A stretch of DNA of 64,000 nt from JALHFZ01 sp963674625 (lineage in GTDB: Bacteria; Synergistota; Synergistia; Synergistales; Aminobacteriaceae): positions 1-64,000 of the forward strand of contig CAXXXO010000004.1 in NCBI GenBank assembly GCA_963674625.2. The letters run 5' to 3'. Shown here piece by piece: positions 28,121 to 37,094 of the stretch. A program made the position numbers and the translations under genes. The notes beneath the pieces are model-generated. The model searched no databases and was not told where the DNA came from. It saw only the letters and a program-made list of their open reading frames with translations. The first letter of the stretch is position 1. Each line of letters begins with the position of its first letter.

Positions 28121-28147
28121 TTTCAGAGGCTCCTTCCGTTCTATGCA

Positions 28148-29635
28148 TCATGCCCTTCTGACGCCGAACCACGTCTGAATGATGCTTCGGGGCGTCTTCG
28201 GGGTTACCATGCTGACCCCTGCGGTCAGCGCAAGCGAAGCGACCAGGGATATGAATATGGCATGCATTCCGAAGGTGATGGGAAGATACTTTCCGGCGGC
28301 AATAATGTATACGGCAAGCCCGCCGATCATGCCTGCGGCCGCTCCGTATTCGTTGCACCGCATCCAGTACAGCCCGAGAAGGATCGGCCAGAAAAAGGAG
28401 GACGCCATTCCCCCTATGGAGAAGATGATGAGGTACTGCAGCGCGTGGGGAGGCCTGACGGACGCGGCGAAGATCACGAGGCATACGATGACGGTAACCC
28501 AGAGATTGACCTTCTTGAGATGTTCGGAGGACGCCGTCGGATTGAAGAAGGACTGGTAGGCCTCCTTGATGAGGCTGGATGTGATGACGATGATCATGGC
28601 CCCCACGGTGGACTGGATCGCTCCGGCAACTCCGGCAAGAGTGATTCCGGCGAGCCAGGGAGGAAGCACCGCCATGGCGAGTGCCGGGATCGCGTGGTCC
28701 GCCACCTTCAGGTCCGGAATGATCGCTTTCGTCAGAAGGCCGAGGTACGGCAAAGTCATGGTCCAGAGCACGACGAAAATGGCTCCGATCACGATGGCTT
28801 TGTGCATGCTCCTCGTGTCTTTGTAGGTCAGGGCTCCCATGGTTGCGTGGGGAATGCCGATGATGACAAAACCGAAATTCAGCCACATGGACATATGGTA
28901 CGCTATGGGCCACGTCCAGGGAGTCATGAGCTTCGGGTCGGCCTTCGCGATGCCCCGAAGGGCTGTCTCGAGAGGAGCGGCGTGCATCAGAGCTCCGGAT
29001 GTGAGAGCGATGACCGCGATAGTCATGACGATTCCCTGAAAGGCTATTGCAAGGGCGACTCCCTTGATGCCTCCCATGGCGATGACAGCCAGGACTACCC
29101 CCGAAAAGAGGACGAGTCCGAGTTCATAGGACATTCCCGTCATGGTCTCGAAAAGCCGTGCCCCGCCCACAAGCTGCGCAACAACGTAACTTCCCATGAA
29201 ACAGACGATGCTCGCCACACCGAAAATGCCTATGAGCCTGTTTCTGTTGAACCGGTGCAGCAGCAATCCGAAGATGGACTGTGCGCCGATTCGCCTTGCA
29301 ACGATACCGACCTTTTTGCCGACTTCGCCGAGAACGATGAACGTCATGAAGTTCTGAGCCGCCGCTACGGTAACCCATGTGGCCCCCAGTTTATATCCGA
29401 GCCCCGGGCCGCCGAGGAAAGTCCCCGCGCTGCACAGCCCCGCCGCGATCATCATGGCGACGATCAACGCTCCCATTCCCCGTCCGCCAGTGTAGAATTC
29501 GTCGATGTATTTGTTGATCGCGACCTTATCCATATTTTTCTTTGCCATGTACCCGATAAGCAGCATTACCGCAGTGTAGAGAAAAAACGTCGCAATTACC
29601 ACAATCCGAACATTTCCAGAAATGCTGAGTTCCAC
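28148..29635 (-). CDS. Sodium:solute symporter (SSS family)
   Basis: The 495-residue protein has about 13 hydrophobic helices and the SSS blocks G-G-R-G-M-G-A-L near residue 47 and G-I-P-H-A-T-M-G. It begins with GTG 29635 behind GGGGGG. The upstream neighbour is a small two-helix protein of the kind that accompanies PanF-like symporters, and the downstream gene is a D-aminoacylase; the three form an uptake-and-hydrolysis unit. Substrate unknown, probably an amino-acid derivative. Confidence 0.88.
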   Translation of the reverse strand: MELSISGNVRIVVIATFFLYTAVMLLIGYMAKKNMDKVAINKYIDEFYTGGRGMGALIVAMMIAAGLCSAGTFLGGPGLGYKLGATWVTVAAAQNFMTFIVLGEVGKKVGIVARRIGAQSIFGLLLHRFNRNRLIGIFGVASIVCFMGSYVVAQLVGGARLFETMTGMSYELGLVLFSGVVLAVIAMGGIKGVALAIAFQGIVMTIAVIALTSGALMHAAPLETALRGIAKADPKLMTPWTWPIAYHMSMWLNFGFVIIGIPHATMGALTYKDTRSMHKAIVIGAIFVVLWTMTLPYLGLLTKAIIPDLKVADHAIPALAMAVLPPWLAGITLAGVAGAIQSTVGAMIIVITSSLIKEAYQSFFNPTASSEHLKKVNLWVTVIVCLVIFAASVRPPHALQYLIIFSIGGMASSFFWPILLGLYWMRCNEYGAAAGMIGGLAVYIIAAGKYLPITFGMHAIFISLVASLALTAGVSMVTPKTPRSIIQTWFGVRRA

Positions 29636-29708
29636 GCGATTCCCCCCATTTCCATAAAGCGCCTGGCAATCTTTCCCTCTTAGCCCCGTTTTGCCTCTGG
29701 GAAAAAAT

Positions 29709-30005
29709 TCAATTCGTAATATCCATGTTTTTAAACACGAAGAGAGCTATATAGACCACTATTCCGAAAAACAGGGCGGTCGGCAGCCAGGCTCCTACAA
29801 CAACCCAGAAGGGAACTCCCCAGAGATAGGTATAATCAGCCACATCCCCTCTTCCGAAGTAATAGGAGAGACCGACGCTTATGAACATGTAGGCAAACCA
29901 TACGGCAAAGGTGAGTTTCATCTCGAATTCACATACTCGAAACCGGGGGTCGATTATGATATCCTTGAAACTGTAATTTCTTTCCGTGTCTCTGCTGTTT
30001 TCCAT
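29709..30005 (-). CDS. Small YhdT/DUF997-like membrane protein
   Basis: The 98-residue product has two long helices (about 30-52 and 68-92) with the pattern W-F-A-Y-M-F-I-S-V-G-L-S-Y-Y-F-G and W-G-V-P-F-W-V-V-V-G. This resembles YhdT, encoded just upstream of the PanF symporter in E. coli. ATG 30005 has GGAGGAGG 7 bases upstream; the longer open frame upstream is not needed. It is the first gene of the unit and is probably a symporter accessory. Confidence 0.7.
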   Translation of the reverse strand: MENSRDTERNYSFKDIIIDPRFRVCEFEMKLTFAVWFAYMFISVGLSYYFGRGDVADYTYLWGVPFWVVVGAWLPTALFFGIVVYIALFVFKNMDITN

Positions 30006-30180
30006 TCCATGGCCTCCTCCAATAATAGGTTCTCCGAAAAGCGATATGCAGAAAAGTAATTCTGTATCATTTCCTGTTTCCAAAGGGATTTGGCATGAGC
30101 ACATCATTTCCCCTGTTAAATTGTAAGCATCTTCTCTTATCATCAGACTGATGTCAATAGAATAATGAATTTTCTATTTA

Positions 30181-30201
30181 AATCCTGAACAGGACAGGAT
30201 T
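30181..30201. repeat. Palindrome in the divergent promoter region (possible operator)
   Basis: AATCCTG (30181-30187), seven bases, CAGGATT (30195-30201), a perfect inverted repeat between the divergent symporter and TAXI operons. A TTGACA on the minus strand (30157-30152) without a good -10 lies next to it. A second, shorter palindrome GGAAATTTCC lies at about 30286-30296, just upstream of the plus-strand -35. No other gene-sized frame is seen in 30006-30384. Confidence 0.4.
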
Positions 30202-30305
30202 ATTTCCTTCCATAGAAATTATTTTCAAGCAGATGGCGCGGTTGCCTCTTCCTGTGGGGAAATAATAATATTGCGAAAAGTCCGGGAAATTTCCGGGCAG
30301 ATTCA

Positions 30306-30334
30306 TTGACACTTTTTTCTCCAGCCCTTATCAT
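30306..30334 (+). promoter_or_regulatory. Strong promoter of TRAP-TAXI operon 1
   Basis: TTGACA (30306-30311), 17 bases, TATCAT (30329-30334): six and five of six consensus matches. It is the best sigma-70-type promoter seen in the window and gives a leader of about 45 bases. Confidence 0.75.
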
Positions 30335-30384
30335 CCTTATGCAGAAGTTTCAAAAACCAAATACCACAACAGGAGTGTGAAGAA

Positions 30385-31386
30385 ATGAAAAAGCACGTAC
30401 TTCTCGCTGCAGTCCTTGTGCTCGTTCTTGCTCTGAGCGGCTCCGCTTTCGCCGCCCGGCCAGACCAGCTCCGCTTCATGGCGGGCCCTCCGGGGGGAAA
30501 CTGGTTCGCCCTTGGCGGCGCCCTGGCCGACCTGTGGACCACAAAGCTCATTCCCACGACGAGCATCACAGGCGGCGCCGTGGCAAACATCATCAACACG
30601 GATAAAGGGAAGGGAGAACTCGGCTTCTCAAATACCTCCATGGTGGCGGTGGCCCAGAAGGCAAGCGACGCCCCCTTCAAAGAGCCTGCAAACAACGTTT
30701 CCATCATGGCCAACCTCTACACCCAGTACACCTACTTCATCGCCCGCAAGGATTTCGTCGAGAAGAACGGCATCAAATCCATGGACGACCTTGTCGCCAA
30801 AAAGATTCCCACCCGGTTCGCCACGCTGAAGACCGGAACGGGATCTGAATTCATCGTCAACGGGACCTTCAAGGCCGGCTTCGGCATCGAGGACTACCGC
30901 AATGCCCTGAAGGAATGGGGCGGATCTGTGGAATACGCCTCCTATTCCGGCGGCGCCGACCTTCTGGCGGACAACCATCTCGACGTCTTCGCCTTCTCGG
31001 TGGGCAAGGTCGCTTCCATCGTCATGCAGATCGAGAGCCAGACCGACATCGTCCTCCTTGGCATGGAGCAGTCCACTCTCGACAAGATAAGTGAGGCCTA
31101 CGGTACGGTCACCTTCACGGTCGACCCCGGAATCTACAAATCCGTGACGGAAAAAGACCCCGTCGTGCGGGCAGTCGGCGACTATACCTGCATCGTCGTG
31201 CAGAACGATCTCGACGAGCAGCTTGTCTATGACCTCTGCAAAATCATGTACGAGAACCAGGATGCCCTCTCCAAGGCAGTTGTGGACGTGAAGGAGCTCA
31301 GCCCCGAGACAGCGGTCCCGGCAGCGCCGATCAAGAGCCATCCCGGCGCAGTGAAGTACTGGAAAGAGGCTGCGGCGAAGAAATAG
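30385..31386 (+). CDS. TRAP-TAXI family substrate-binding protein 1
   Basis: The 333-residue periplasmic protein has a signal peptide (residues 1-23, ending S-A-F-A-A) and the TAXI pattern F-M-A-G-P-P-G-G-N-W-F-A-L-G-G near 30, L-G-F-S-N-T-S-M near 75, and I-K-S-H-P-G-A-V-K-Y-W near the end. TAXI receptors work with a fused TRAP permease and are often linked to glutamate or other dicarboxylate uptake, but the ligand cannot be read here. It is first in its operon behind a strong promoter and followed by a stem-loop. Confidence 0.9.
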   Translation: MKKHVLLAAVLVLVLALSGSAFAARPDQLRFMAGPPGGNWFALGGALADLWTTKLIPTTSITGGAVANIINTDKGKGELGFSNTSMVAVAQKASDAPFKEPANNVSIMANLYTQYTYFIARKDFVEKNGIKSMDDLVAKKIPTRFATLKTGTGSEFIVNGTFKAGFGIEDYRNALKEWGGSVEYASYSGGADLLADNHLDVFAFSVGKVASIVMQIESQTDIVLLGMEQSTLDKISEAYGTVTFTVDPGIYKSVTEKDPVVRAVGDYTCIVVQNDLDEQLVYDLCKIMYENQDALSKAVVDVKELSPETAVPAAPIKSHPGAVKYWKEAAAKK

Positions 31387-31406
31387 CCTTTTCTCTGAAC
31401 GAACCC

Positions 31407-31435
31407 GGAAGGCGGGCCGCACCAGCCCGCCTTCC
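31407..31435 (+). repeat. Stem-loop between TAXI receptor 1 and its permease
   Basis: GGAAGGCGGG (31407-31416), nine bases, CCCGCCTTCC (31426-31435). There is no T run after it, so it more likely blocks 3' exonuclease and raises the receptor to permease ratio than terminates. Confidence 0.65.
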
Positions 31436-31505
31436 CTTATTGGCGACAGTGTCCGCCCTGCACAGAAAATAGAAAAGCTGCACCCCGCGGAAGGGAGTCT
31501 ACTGT

Positions 31506-33398
31506 ATGAGGAAACTGGACGGCATCGTAAAAAAGAGTTTTTATCTCTATGTTCTCGCCATGGGCCTTTTTCATTTATACACGGCAGTCTTCGGCACTTT
31601 CGAGGCGTTCCTCCAGAGGGCAATCCACCTTACATGGGTTCTTCCCATGTGCTTTATTCTCTATTCTTTCTTCCCTCATAAAAAAGATCAGCCCCTTGAG
31701 ACATCTGTGCCATGGTACGACTGGCTTTTTGCATTTTTATCCACCCTTCCGGGACTGTACATCATTCTGTACTACGACGAGATCATGATGCGCATGCAGG
31801 GCGTGGACGACCTCACAACGGCCCAGCTCGTCCTCGGAACGCTGCTGATCGTGCTGCTCCTCGAGGCGACAAGGCGCATCGTGGGGCTTCCCATCGTCAT
31901 CGTGGCCGTCAGCTTTACGGCCTACACCTACTTTGCCGACGCCCCGTTTTTTCCCGAAATCCTGCGGGGGGTTCCGACGGAATTTTCCCGGCTCATCGAG
32001 GGGATGTACCTTACGGACGAAGGAATATTCTCCTCGTCCCTCGGTGTTTCGGCAACCTTCGTCATGATCTTTCTCATCTTCGGCGGCTTTCTTGAAAAGA
32101 GCGGCGTGGGCGAGTACTTCATGGAGTTTGCCCAGGCTTTCACGGGAAAGGCTCCGGGAGGCCCGGCCAAGATCGCCGTCCTCAGTTCCGCCCTCTTCGG
32201 CTCCATTTCCGGTTCCGCCGTGGCGAATGTCTACGGTACGGGCTCCTTCACCATCCCCCTCATGAAGCGCATAGGGTACAAGCCCTTTTTCGCCGGGGCC
32301 GTTGAGGCCGTGGCCAGTACGGGCGGACAGATCATGCCTCCGGTCATGGGGGCAGGGGCCTTCGTCATGGCAGCTCTTCTGGGCGTTCAGTTCAATACCA
32401 TCATGATCGCGGCCATTCTTCCCGCCTTCATGTACTATGGGACAGTCCTCCTCATGGTCCATCTTACCGCCCTGAGGGACGGCCTGCAGGGGCTTCCCGC
32501 CGATGAACTTCCCTCAATCCGGTCGGTCATGAAAAAGCTCTACATGATGTCCCCCATCGTCCTTCTCGTCTACATGCTTCTCGCCGGCTATACCCCCATG
32601 TACGGCGCCATCGCCGGCATTACCCTCGCATGGGCGGTCTCCCTCCTCAGCCCCGCCAACCGGATGGGACCCAGAGAGATACTCCAGGCGATTCATGACG
32701 GATCGGAGAATATTCCCCTCATAGCCACTGCCTGTGCATCTGCAGGGCTGGTCATAGGCTCCGTCGCCCTTTCAGGAGTCGGATTCAAGTTCGTCGGTGC
32801 TGTGATCACCCTCTCGAGAGGAATTCCCTTCATAGCCCTCATTCTCATCGCCATCGTCTCCCTGATTCTCGGTATGGGACTTCCCACCACGAGCGCTTAC
32901 ATCCTCGGGGCCGCCCTCGGTGTGCCCGCCCTCGCGAAAATCGGCATCATGCCCCTTGCGGCCCACCTCTTCGTGTTTTACTACGCCATCATCTCCAACA
33001 TCACTCCACCGGTAGCCCTGGCCGCCTACGCAGCCGCCTCCATCGCGGGGGCAAACCCCAACAGGACGGGATTCGCCGCCTGCAGGCTGGGAATTCTGGC
33101 CTTCATCGTCCCTTTCGCCTTCTGCTACGACACGGGCCTTCTGCTCAAAAGCTCCCTGCTCGGCAACCTCACGTCCATCATCAGCGGAGCCACCGCCCTT
33201 ACGGCCCTCGGGTTTTCCATGGCAGGGTATGCCAAGGGAAGGCTCTCCTTCCTCTATCGATTTGCCTTCGGAATTCTCGGACTTCTGGCACTGTACAACG
33301 ACCGCACCGTCTCTCTGGCGGCTGCGGCGGCCACGATAGGGCTTTTTCTGTTTACCGGTCAGAAATCAGAGAAGACTGCGGCAGAAAAGAAAGGATGA
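31506..33398 (+). CDS. TRAP transporter fused permease (DctQM type), system 1
   Basis: The 630-residue integral membrane protein joins the four-helix DctQ part (residues 1-150) to the DctM part. It has TAXI-permease blocks such as G-G-P-A-K-I-A-V-L-S-S-A-L-F-G-S-I-S-G-S and A-S-T-G-G-Q-I-M-P-P-V-M-G-A near residue 280 and G-M-G-L-P-T-T-S-A-Y near 455. The start has AAGGGAG 8 bases upstream. It is the only partner of the receptor in front of it; no enzyme gene is linked. Confidence 0.93.
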   Translation: MRKLDGIVKKSFYLYVLAMGLFHLYTAVFGTFEAFLQRAIHLTWVLPMCFILYSFFPHKKDQPLETSVPWYDWLFAFLSTLPGLYIILYYDEIMMRMQGVDDLTTAQLVLGTLLIVLLLEATRRIVGLPIVIVAVSFTAYTYFADAPFFPEILRGVPTEFSRLIEGMYLTDEGIFSSSLGVSATFVMIFLIFGGFLEKSGVGEYFMEFAQAFTGKAPGGPAKIAVLSSALFGSISGSAVANVYGTGSFTIPLMKRIGYKPFFAGAVEAVASTGGQIMPPVMGAGAFVMAALLGVQFNTIMIAAILPAFMYYGTVLLMVHLTALRDGLQGLPADELPSIRSVMKKLYMMSPIVLLVYMLLAGYTPMYGAIAGITLAWAVSLLSPANRMGPREILQAIHDGSENIPLIATACASAGLVIGSVALSGVGFKFVGAVITLSRGIPFIALILIAIVSLILGMGLPTTSAYILGAALGVPALAKIGIMPLAAHLFVFYYAIISNITPPVALAAYAAASIAGANPNRTGFAACRLGILAFIVPFAFCYDTGLLLKSSLLGNLTSIISGATALTALGFSMAGYAKGRLSFLYRFAFGILGLLALYNDRTVSLAAAAATIGLFLFTGQKSEKTAAEKKG

Positions 33399-33550
33399 CA
33401 GTTCGGGGAGATAAAAAGTTTTTTCTGAAGCTCACCGGTCAATCCGGATTTATGGAGCCGCTCTCTTTTCGCCCGCTGTAGGAAGAGAGCTGGGGTGCTC
33501 GGACAGCAAAACCATTTCGGGGTCATGGACGCAGAACAAAGAAGGGGCGT

Positions 33551-34343
33551 GAATGTGAACGCAAAATTGCCGTTTTTGTCGCCTCGCTCATCGCCTCAGC
33601 TCTTACACTCTACACAGGATTCGGACTTGGAACCCTTCTTCTTCCGGTCTTTTCCCTCCTTTTTCTCCTTGAACCCCCCGTCGCTGCGACTGCCATTCTC
33701 CATGCGGCGAATAATACCTTCAAAATCGGGATTGTCGGCAAGCATGCAAAAAAACCTCATTCTCCGATTCGGGCTTCCCGCAGCAGCGGCAGCATTCGCC
33801 GGCGCCATGGCTCTCGGCTATGTTTCTCATTCCGAAGAGATCATCAGGTATACTCTCGGATCGAGAACTGCATCCGTCACTACCGTCAAGCTTGCCATAG
33901 CCGTTCTTATTTTTGCATTCGCCCTCTCCAAACTTCTGCCCTCACTGCGGAACAAGAAATATCTCATTCTCGGCGGCATCCTCTCGGGATTCTTCGGGGG
34001 GGGTCACAGTGCATCAGGGAGCGATTCATTCGGCTTTCATAGCAAAGGGCAACATCTCGACGGAAGCTTTCGTTGAGACCAATGCCATCCTGGGATTCCT
34101 GGCAGATGTGGTTCGCCTTGCAGTCTATGGAGTTGTTTTTCTGTCCGGGAAATCGGAGAGAATCCTCTCGATCCCGACCAGTGGCTGCTGTTCTCCGCCG
34201 GGGTTCCCGCTGCGTGGGTCGGCATCGCGGCGGGCAAGCGCTATCTTCACAAAATACGAATGAACATCATTCAAACCCTGACGGGTCAATTTCTGTTCGG
34301 AATCGCCCTTCTTCTGGGAACGGGAATCCTTCGAAGAAACTAA
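33551..34343 (+). pseudogene. TauE/SafE (TSUP) permease pseudogene, at least three frameshifts
   Basis: Pieces of one membrane permease lie in successive frames. The first ends at I-G-I-V-G-K-H. The second starts N-L-I-L-R-F-G-L-P-A-A-A-A and runs to G-I-L-S-G-F-F-G-G. The third is V-T-V-H-Q-G-A-I-H-S-A-F-I-A-K-G. The last is D-P-D-Q-W-L-L-F-S-A-G-V-P, ending in TAA at 34341-34343. The shifts lie in the A7 run 33748-33754, the G8 run 33996-34003, and near 34165. No good start codon is left at the 5' end. The order of pieces and their membrane character match sulfite/sulfonate exporters of the TSUP family. Three breaks in 0.8 kb argue for true decay. Confidence 0.8.
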
Positions 34344-34523
34344 AACAAGATTTCCTTTATTTTACTTTCTGGCATTATCCTGAAATAGAAACCCGCAATC
34401 TATTGAAGATACAGGGATTGGAAGCTCCTTTCCAATCGTTTCCCGGTCAGTCCTGGAACCTGACTCGCGGCCATCGATCCCGATTTCCCCTTTATCCGTT
34501 CATCCCTTTCCCCTGATTGTCCG

Positions 34524-35651
34524 TTAATAGGCTTTGCGGTAAATATCGATCAAATCCTCTCTGGATAAGCATACAAAATTATTCCTCAGCAGTCTCTGCT
34601 GCGTTTCCATAACTTTGTCGACATGACCCGGCACATCCGCTTCTTTTACTCCATAGTCTCTCAGCTTTTTCCGGGGAAGAAGATCATCAACGAGTTTTTC
34701 AAGAGCATCGAACGCCCCTTTTACGTCAGTTTTGACCCCCAGAACGTCATTGATCAGTTCTGCCAGTTCCTGAAGCTTGCCTCCCGGACAAAGGGCGGCA
34801 TATTTGCTGAAGACAGCCGTCAGAAATCTGGCATTGGATTCCCCATGAGGAACGTGATATGCGCTGCCAAAATGCATCGCGAGGGCATGAACAGCGCCGC
34901 ATGCGGTATTGGAAAGAGCTATGCCGGCAAAAGTGCTGGCCCTGAGAAATTCATCCATATATTTGAACCGCTTGTCGATTCCATCTTTGACCAGCTCGCC
35001 GTACCGTCCCAGAATGATGCCGATTGCCGACTTGCAGAAAATATCGTTGAAAGGATTGCCGGTGGGAGCTACGAAAATCTCCATTGCATGAATGAGCGCA
35101 TCGATTGAACTATAGAGAAAAATTTGGGGGGGAATTTCATTCAGCATTTCAGTTATTAAAACAGCAGAATCAGCAAAATTTGCCTCTATCCTTTTCCCCA
35201 TTTTCGTCTGTTTTTTTGTCATGTCGACGACAGAGACACAGGTCATCTCACAACCCGTACCGCAGGTGGTAGGAATCAGGACAAGTCCCTTATCCCTCAC
35301 AAGCGGAATTTTTTCGTTAAAGATCTCTTCGACCGATGCAGCATCTTTTATGCAGAGCAGTTTTGTTATGTCTAAAACCGAACCGCCTCCTATACCAACG
35401 AATCTCTTGATCTTCTGACCCCTGATATCTTGAAAAATCCTGTCAATGACGAAATCACTCGGCTCACCAAGACCGTATTCATCCTGAAAGATAAAATTGC
35501 ACCTGAACTTTCCCTTCAGGTACTTTTCATGGAAAAACTTCTCGGTAAAGACCGTGTCCTCATCTGAAAGCGGAAAATGCGCAGCGAATTCATCTATTGT
35601 GGTGAATTCGTATACAGAAGGCTTGACTTTGAATTGAAAGATTTGCTCCAC
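34524..35651 (-). CDS. 4-hydroxybutyrate dehydrogenase (iron-containing alcohol dehydrogenase family)
   Basis: The 375-residue product is close in pattern to the Clostridium kluyveri enzyme that interconverts succinate semialdehyde and 4-hydroxybutyrate: F-Q-D-E-Y-G-L-G-E-P-S-D near residue 55, G-I-G-G-G-S-V-L-D-I near 87, P-T-T-C-G-T-G near 127, and the metal-site region D-A-L-I-H-A...H-A-L-A-M-H-F-G...H-V-P-H-G-E. The start is probably the GTG at 35651 with GAGG 9 bases upstream. It is more AT-rich than its neighbours, stands alone, and is flanked by decayed genes, so it may have been acquired. Family certain, exact substrate likely. Confidence 0.82.
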   Translation of the reverse strand: MEQIFQFKVKPSVYEFTTIDEFAAHFPLSDEDTVFTEKFFHEKYLKGKFRCNFIFQDEYGLGEPSDFVIDRIFQDIRGQKIKRFVGIGGGSVLDITKLLCIKDAASVEEIFNEKIPLVRDKGLVLIPTTCGTGCEMTCVSVVDMTKKQTKMGKRIEANFADSAVLITEMLNEIPPQIFLYSSIDALIHAMEIFVAPTGNPFNDIFCKSAIGIILGRYGELVKDGIDKRFKYMDEFLRASTFAGIALSNTACGAVHALAMHFGSAYHVPHGESNARFLTAVFSKYAALCPGGKLQELAELINDVLGVKTDVKGAFDALEKLVDDLLPRKKLRDYGVKEADVPGHVDKVMETQQRLLRNNFVCLSREDLIDIYRKAY

Positions 35652-35785
35652 CTCCCACGACCTCAGAACTCCACATTTTTCAGAAGAATTCCCAAAGATA
35701 TCTTCTTCGTTCCCTGTGACGGCAAACGGACGTTCACCCCCGGACGGCCAGGGTGTTATTTCAGGAAAAGCGCTCTATCGAAGAA

Positions 35786-36007
35786 TCATTCGCAGCTCTC
35801 CCCTCTTTCGTCTCTTCTTTGCCGGGCAAGTTCCCGAAGACAGTCTACGCACAGGCATCCCGCAAAGCGGGCAGCGATATAGGCCCGGTCTTCAGGTAAA
35901 AGATCTGCTGACGCACATTGGCAGTGCTTGACGTCGTTCCCCCTGCAGAGGAATCGCCGGCCGCATCGGGGGCAGGGAAAGACCTTTCCACCCGCAGTCT
36001 CATCCAT
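35786..36007 (-). CDS. Cysteine-rich CWC-family protein
   Basis: The 73-residue protein has eight cysteines in the CWC pattern: C-P-R-C-G-R-R-F-L-C, then C-Q-C, and G-C-L-C-V-D-C-L-R-E-L. It probably binds metal, and no function is established for the family. Its ATG overlaps the stop of the CobU-like remnant upstream (ATGGATGA, 36007-36000), so its translation may once have been coupled to that gene. AGAGG lies 9 bases in front. Confidence 0.75.
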   Translation of the reverse strand: MDETAGGKVFPCPRCGRRFLCRGNDVKHCQCASADLLPEDRAYIAARFAGCLCVDCLRELARQRRDERGESCE

Positions 36008-36277
36008 TTTCAGCTACCTCTTCTCCATCTGGTTTGATGACTATTGGCAGACCGCACACGCTGATCATCAACCGATCCGCGACGGCGGCAATTCTTTGAT
36101 TCATTCTCCCTGCAGCGTTGCGGAAACGGCGGGAGAGAGCCTCTCCAGTTGCAATTCCCCTGGCGATTTCGTCCGTAAAGATGATCCTTCCCCCTCTGCA
36201 GCTGATATTGCCTGAATCATATCCTTGCAGGGAGAAGACTCTTCTGTTGTTTCCTCATTCCAGTGCCGGTCAGGAAT
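36000..36277 (-). pseudogene. Decayed C-terminal part of a CobU-like adenosylcobinamide kinase
   Basis: The minus strand encodes, in two alternating frames, D-M-I-Q-A-I-S-A-A-E-G, then I-I-F-T-D-E-I-A-R-G-I-A-T-G-E-A, then L-S-R-R-F-R-N-A-A-G-R-M-N-Q-R-I-A-A-V-A-D-R and C-G-L-P-I-V-I-K. This follows the CobU C-terminus (T/S-N-E-V-G...R-F-R-D-x-A-G-x-x-N-Q-x-x-A...G-x-P-x-x-x-K). One shift is in the C5 run at about 36189-36193 and a second near 36140. The N-terminal P-loop part is absent, because the intact TSUP gene ends directly upstream at 36278. So this is a 3' remnant of a cobalamin gene or a divergent relative. Confidence 0.55.
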
Positions 36278-37033
36278 TCAGTTCCAGACGTCAAAGATCA
36301 TTTTTGCGGCGCTTGAAATGACCACTACGGCCAGTATCCAGCGGATCACCCGGTTGCCTTTGGCGACGGCAAACTTCGCTCCGAGGATCGCGCCTATCAT
36401 GCTTCCGGCTGCAAGAATAAGCCCTACGGGGATGTCCACGAGGCCGTTTTTGTAGAAAATAGCCAGGCTCACGACGTTATAGATTCCCACTATCACCATT
36501 TTTATGGCGTTTCCCCTGACAAGGTCGGTTCCCGCAGCGAGGGCAAGGCCCCAGGTCAGGAGAAATCCGACCCCGGCCTGGATAAACCCTCCATAGATGC
36601 CGATGGCGAAGAAAGTGACGAAAACCGCCCCTTTAGACAAACGGGTCTCATGCTGTTTTTCCCACATTTCCGGCTTGAAGACGAGAAGCACTGCCATGAG
36701 AGATATAAGAACCGCCACGGATATATTCAAATGCTGCCGGTTGATATTAATGGCCAGGAAGGTCCCCAGGATTGACCCGAGAGTTGTTATTCCCGCAAGA
36801 GGAAGGGCTGTCTGCAGGGAAAGAACGTCTTTTCTCCGGTAGGTCTCCGCTCCCGCGGCACTCTGAAGCACGATCGCTATCCGATTCGTCCCGTTTACAA
36901 GGGCAACGTCCATCCCCAGGAATGAAAGAAAAGGGAGGACGAGGAGAGATCCTCCTCCGCCTATGGTGTTGAAGAATCCCGCAACGATTCCGACAAAAAA
37001 GATTCCTGTCCATAAAAAAGGCGAAAAATCCAC
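36278..37033 (-). CDS. TauE/SafE-family (TSUP) permease
   Basis: The 251-residue protein has about eight hydrophobic helices and the TSUP start G-F-F-N-T-I-G-G-G-G-S-L-L-V-L-P near residue 20, with a second half-repeat G-I-Y-G-G-F-I-Q-A-G-V-G-F near 145. Family members export sulfite, sulfonates or related anions. The start is GTG 37033 with AAGGATG in front. It follows the creatininase-family gene by 61 bases on the same strand and may share its transcript. It is not a copy of the decayed TSUP gene at 33.6 kb; the sequences differ. Confidence 0.85.
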   Translation of the reverse strand: MDFSPFLWTGIFFVGIVAGFFNTIGGGGSLLVLPFLSFLGMDVALVNGTNRIAIVLQSAAGAETYRRKDVLSLQTALPLAGITTLGSILGTFLAININRQHLNISVAVLISLMAVLLVFKPEMWEKQHETRLSKGAVFVTFFAIGIYGGFIQAGVGFLLTWGLALAAGTDLVRGNAIKMVIVGIYNVVSLAIFYKNGLVDIPVGLILAAGSMIGAILGAKFAVAKGNRVIRWILAVVVISSAAKMIFDVWN

Positions 37034-37094
37034 GAAAATGTCACATCCTTAAAAAAGATGGAGCCGGGGAAGATCCCTTCAGGTTTTGAGCAGC

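Noticed and set aside
27737..29683. A 648-codon plus-strand open frame across the symporter and D-aminoacylase genes
   Set aside because: Composition (Asp, His, Gly, Arg rich, no motifs) is typical of antisense frames.
34416..34437. Hairpin GATTGGAA-N6-TTCCAATC as a terminator
   Set aside because: No U run on either strand and 86 bases from the nearest stop codon; left unassigned.
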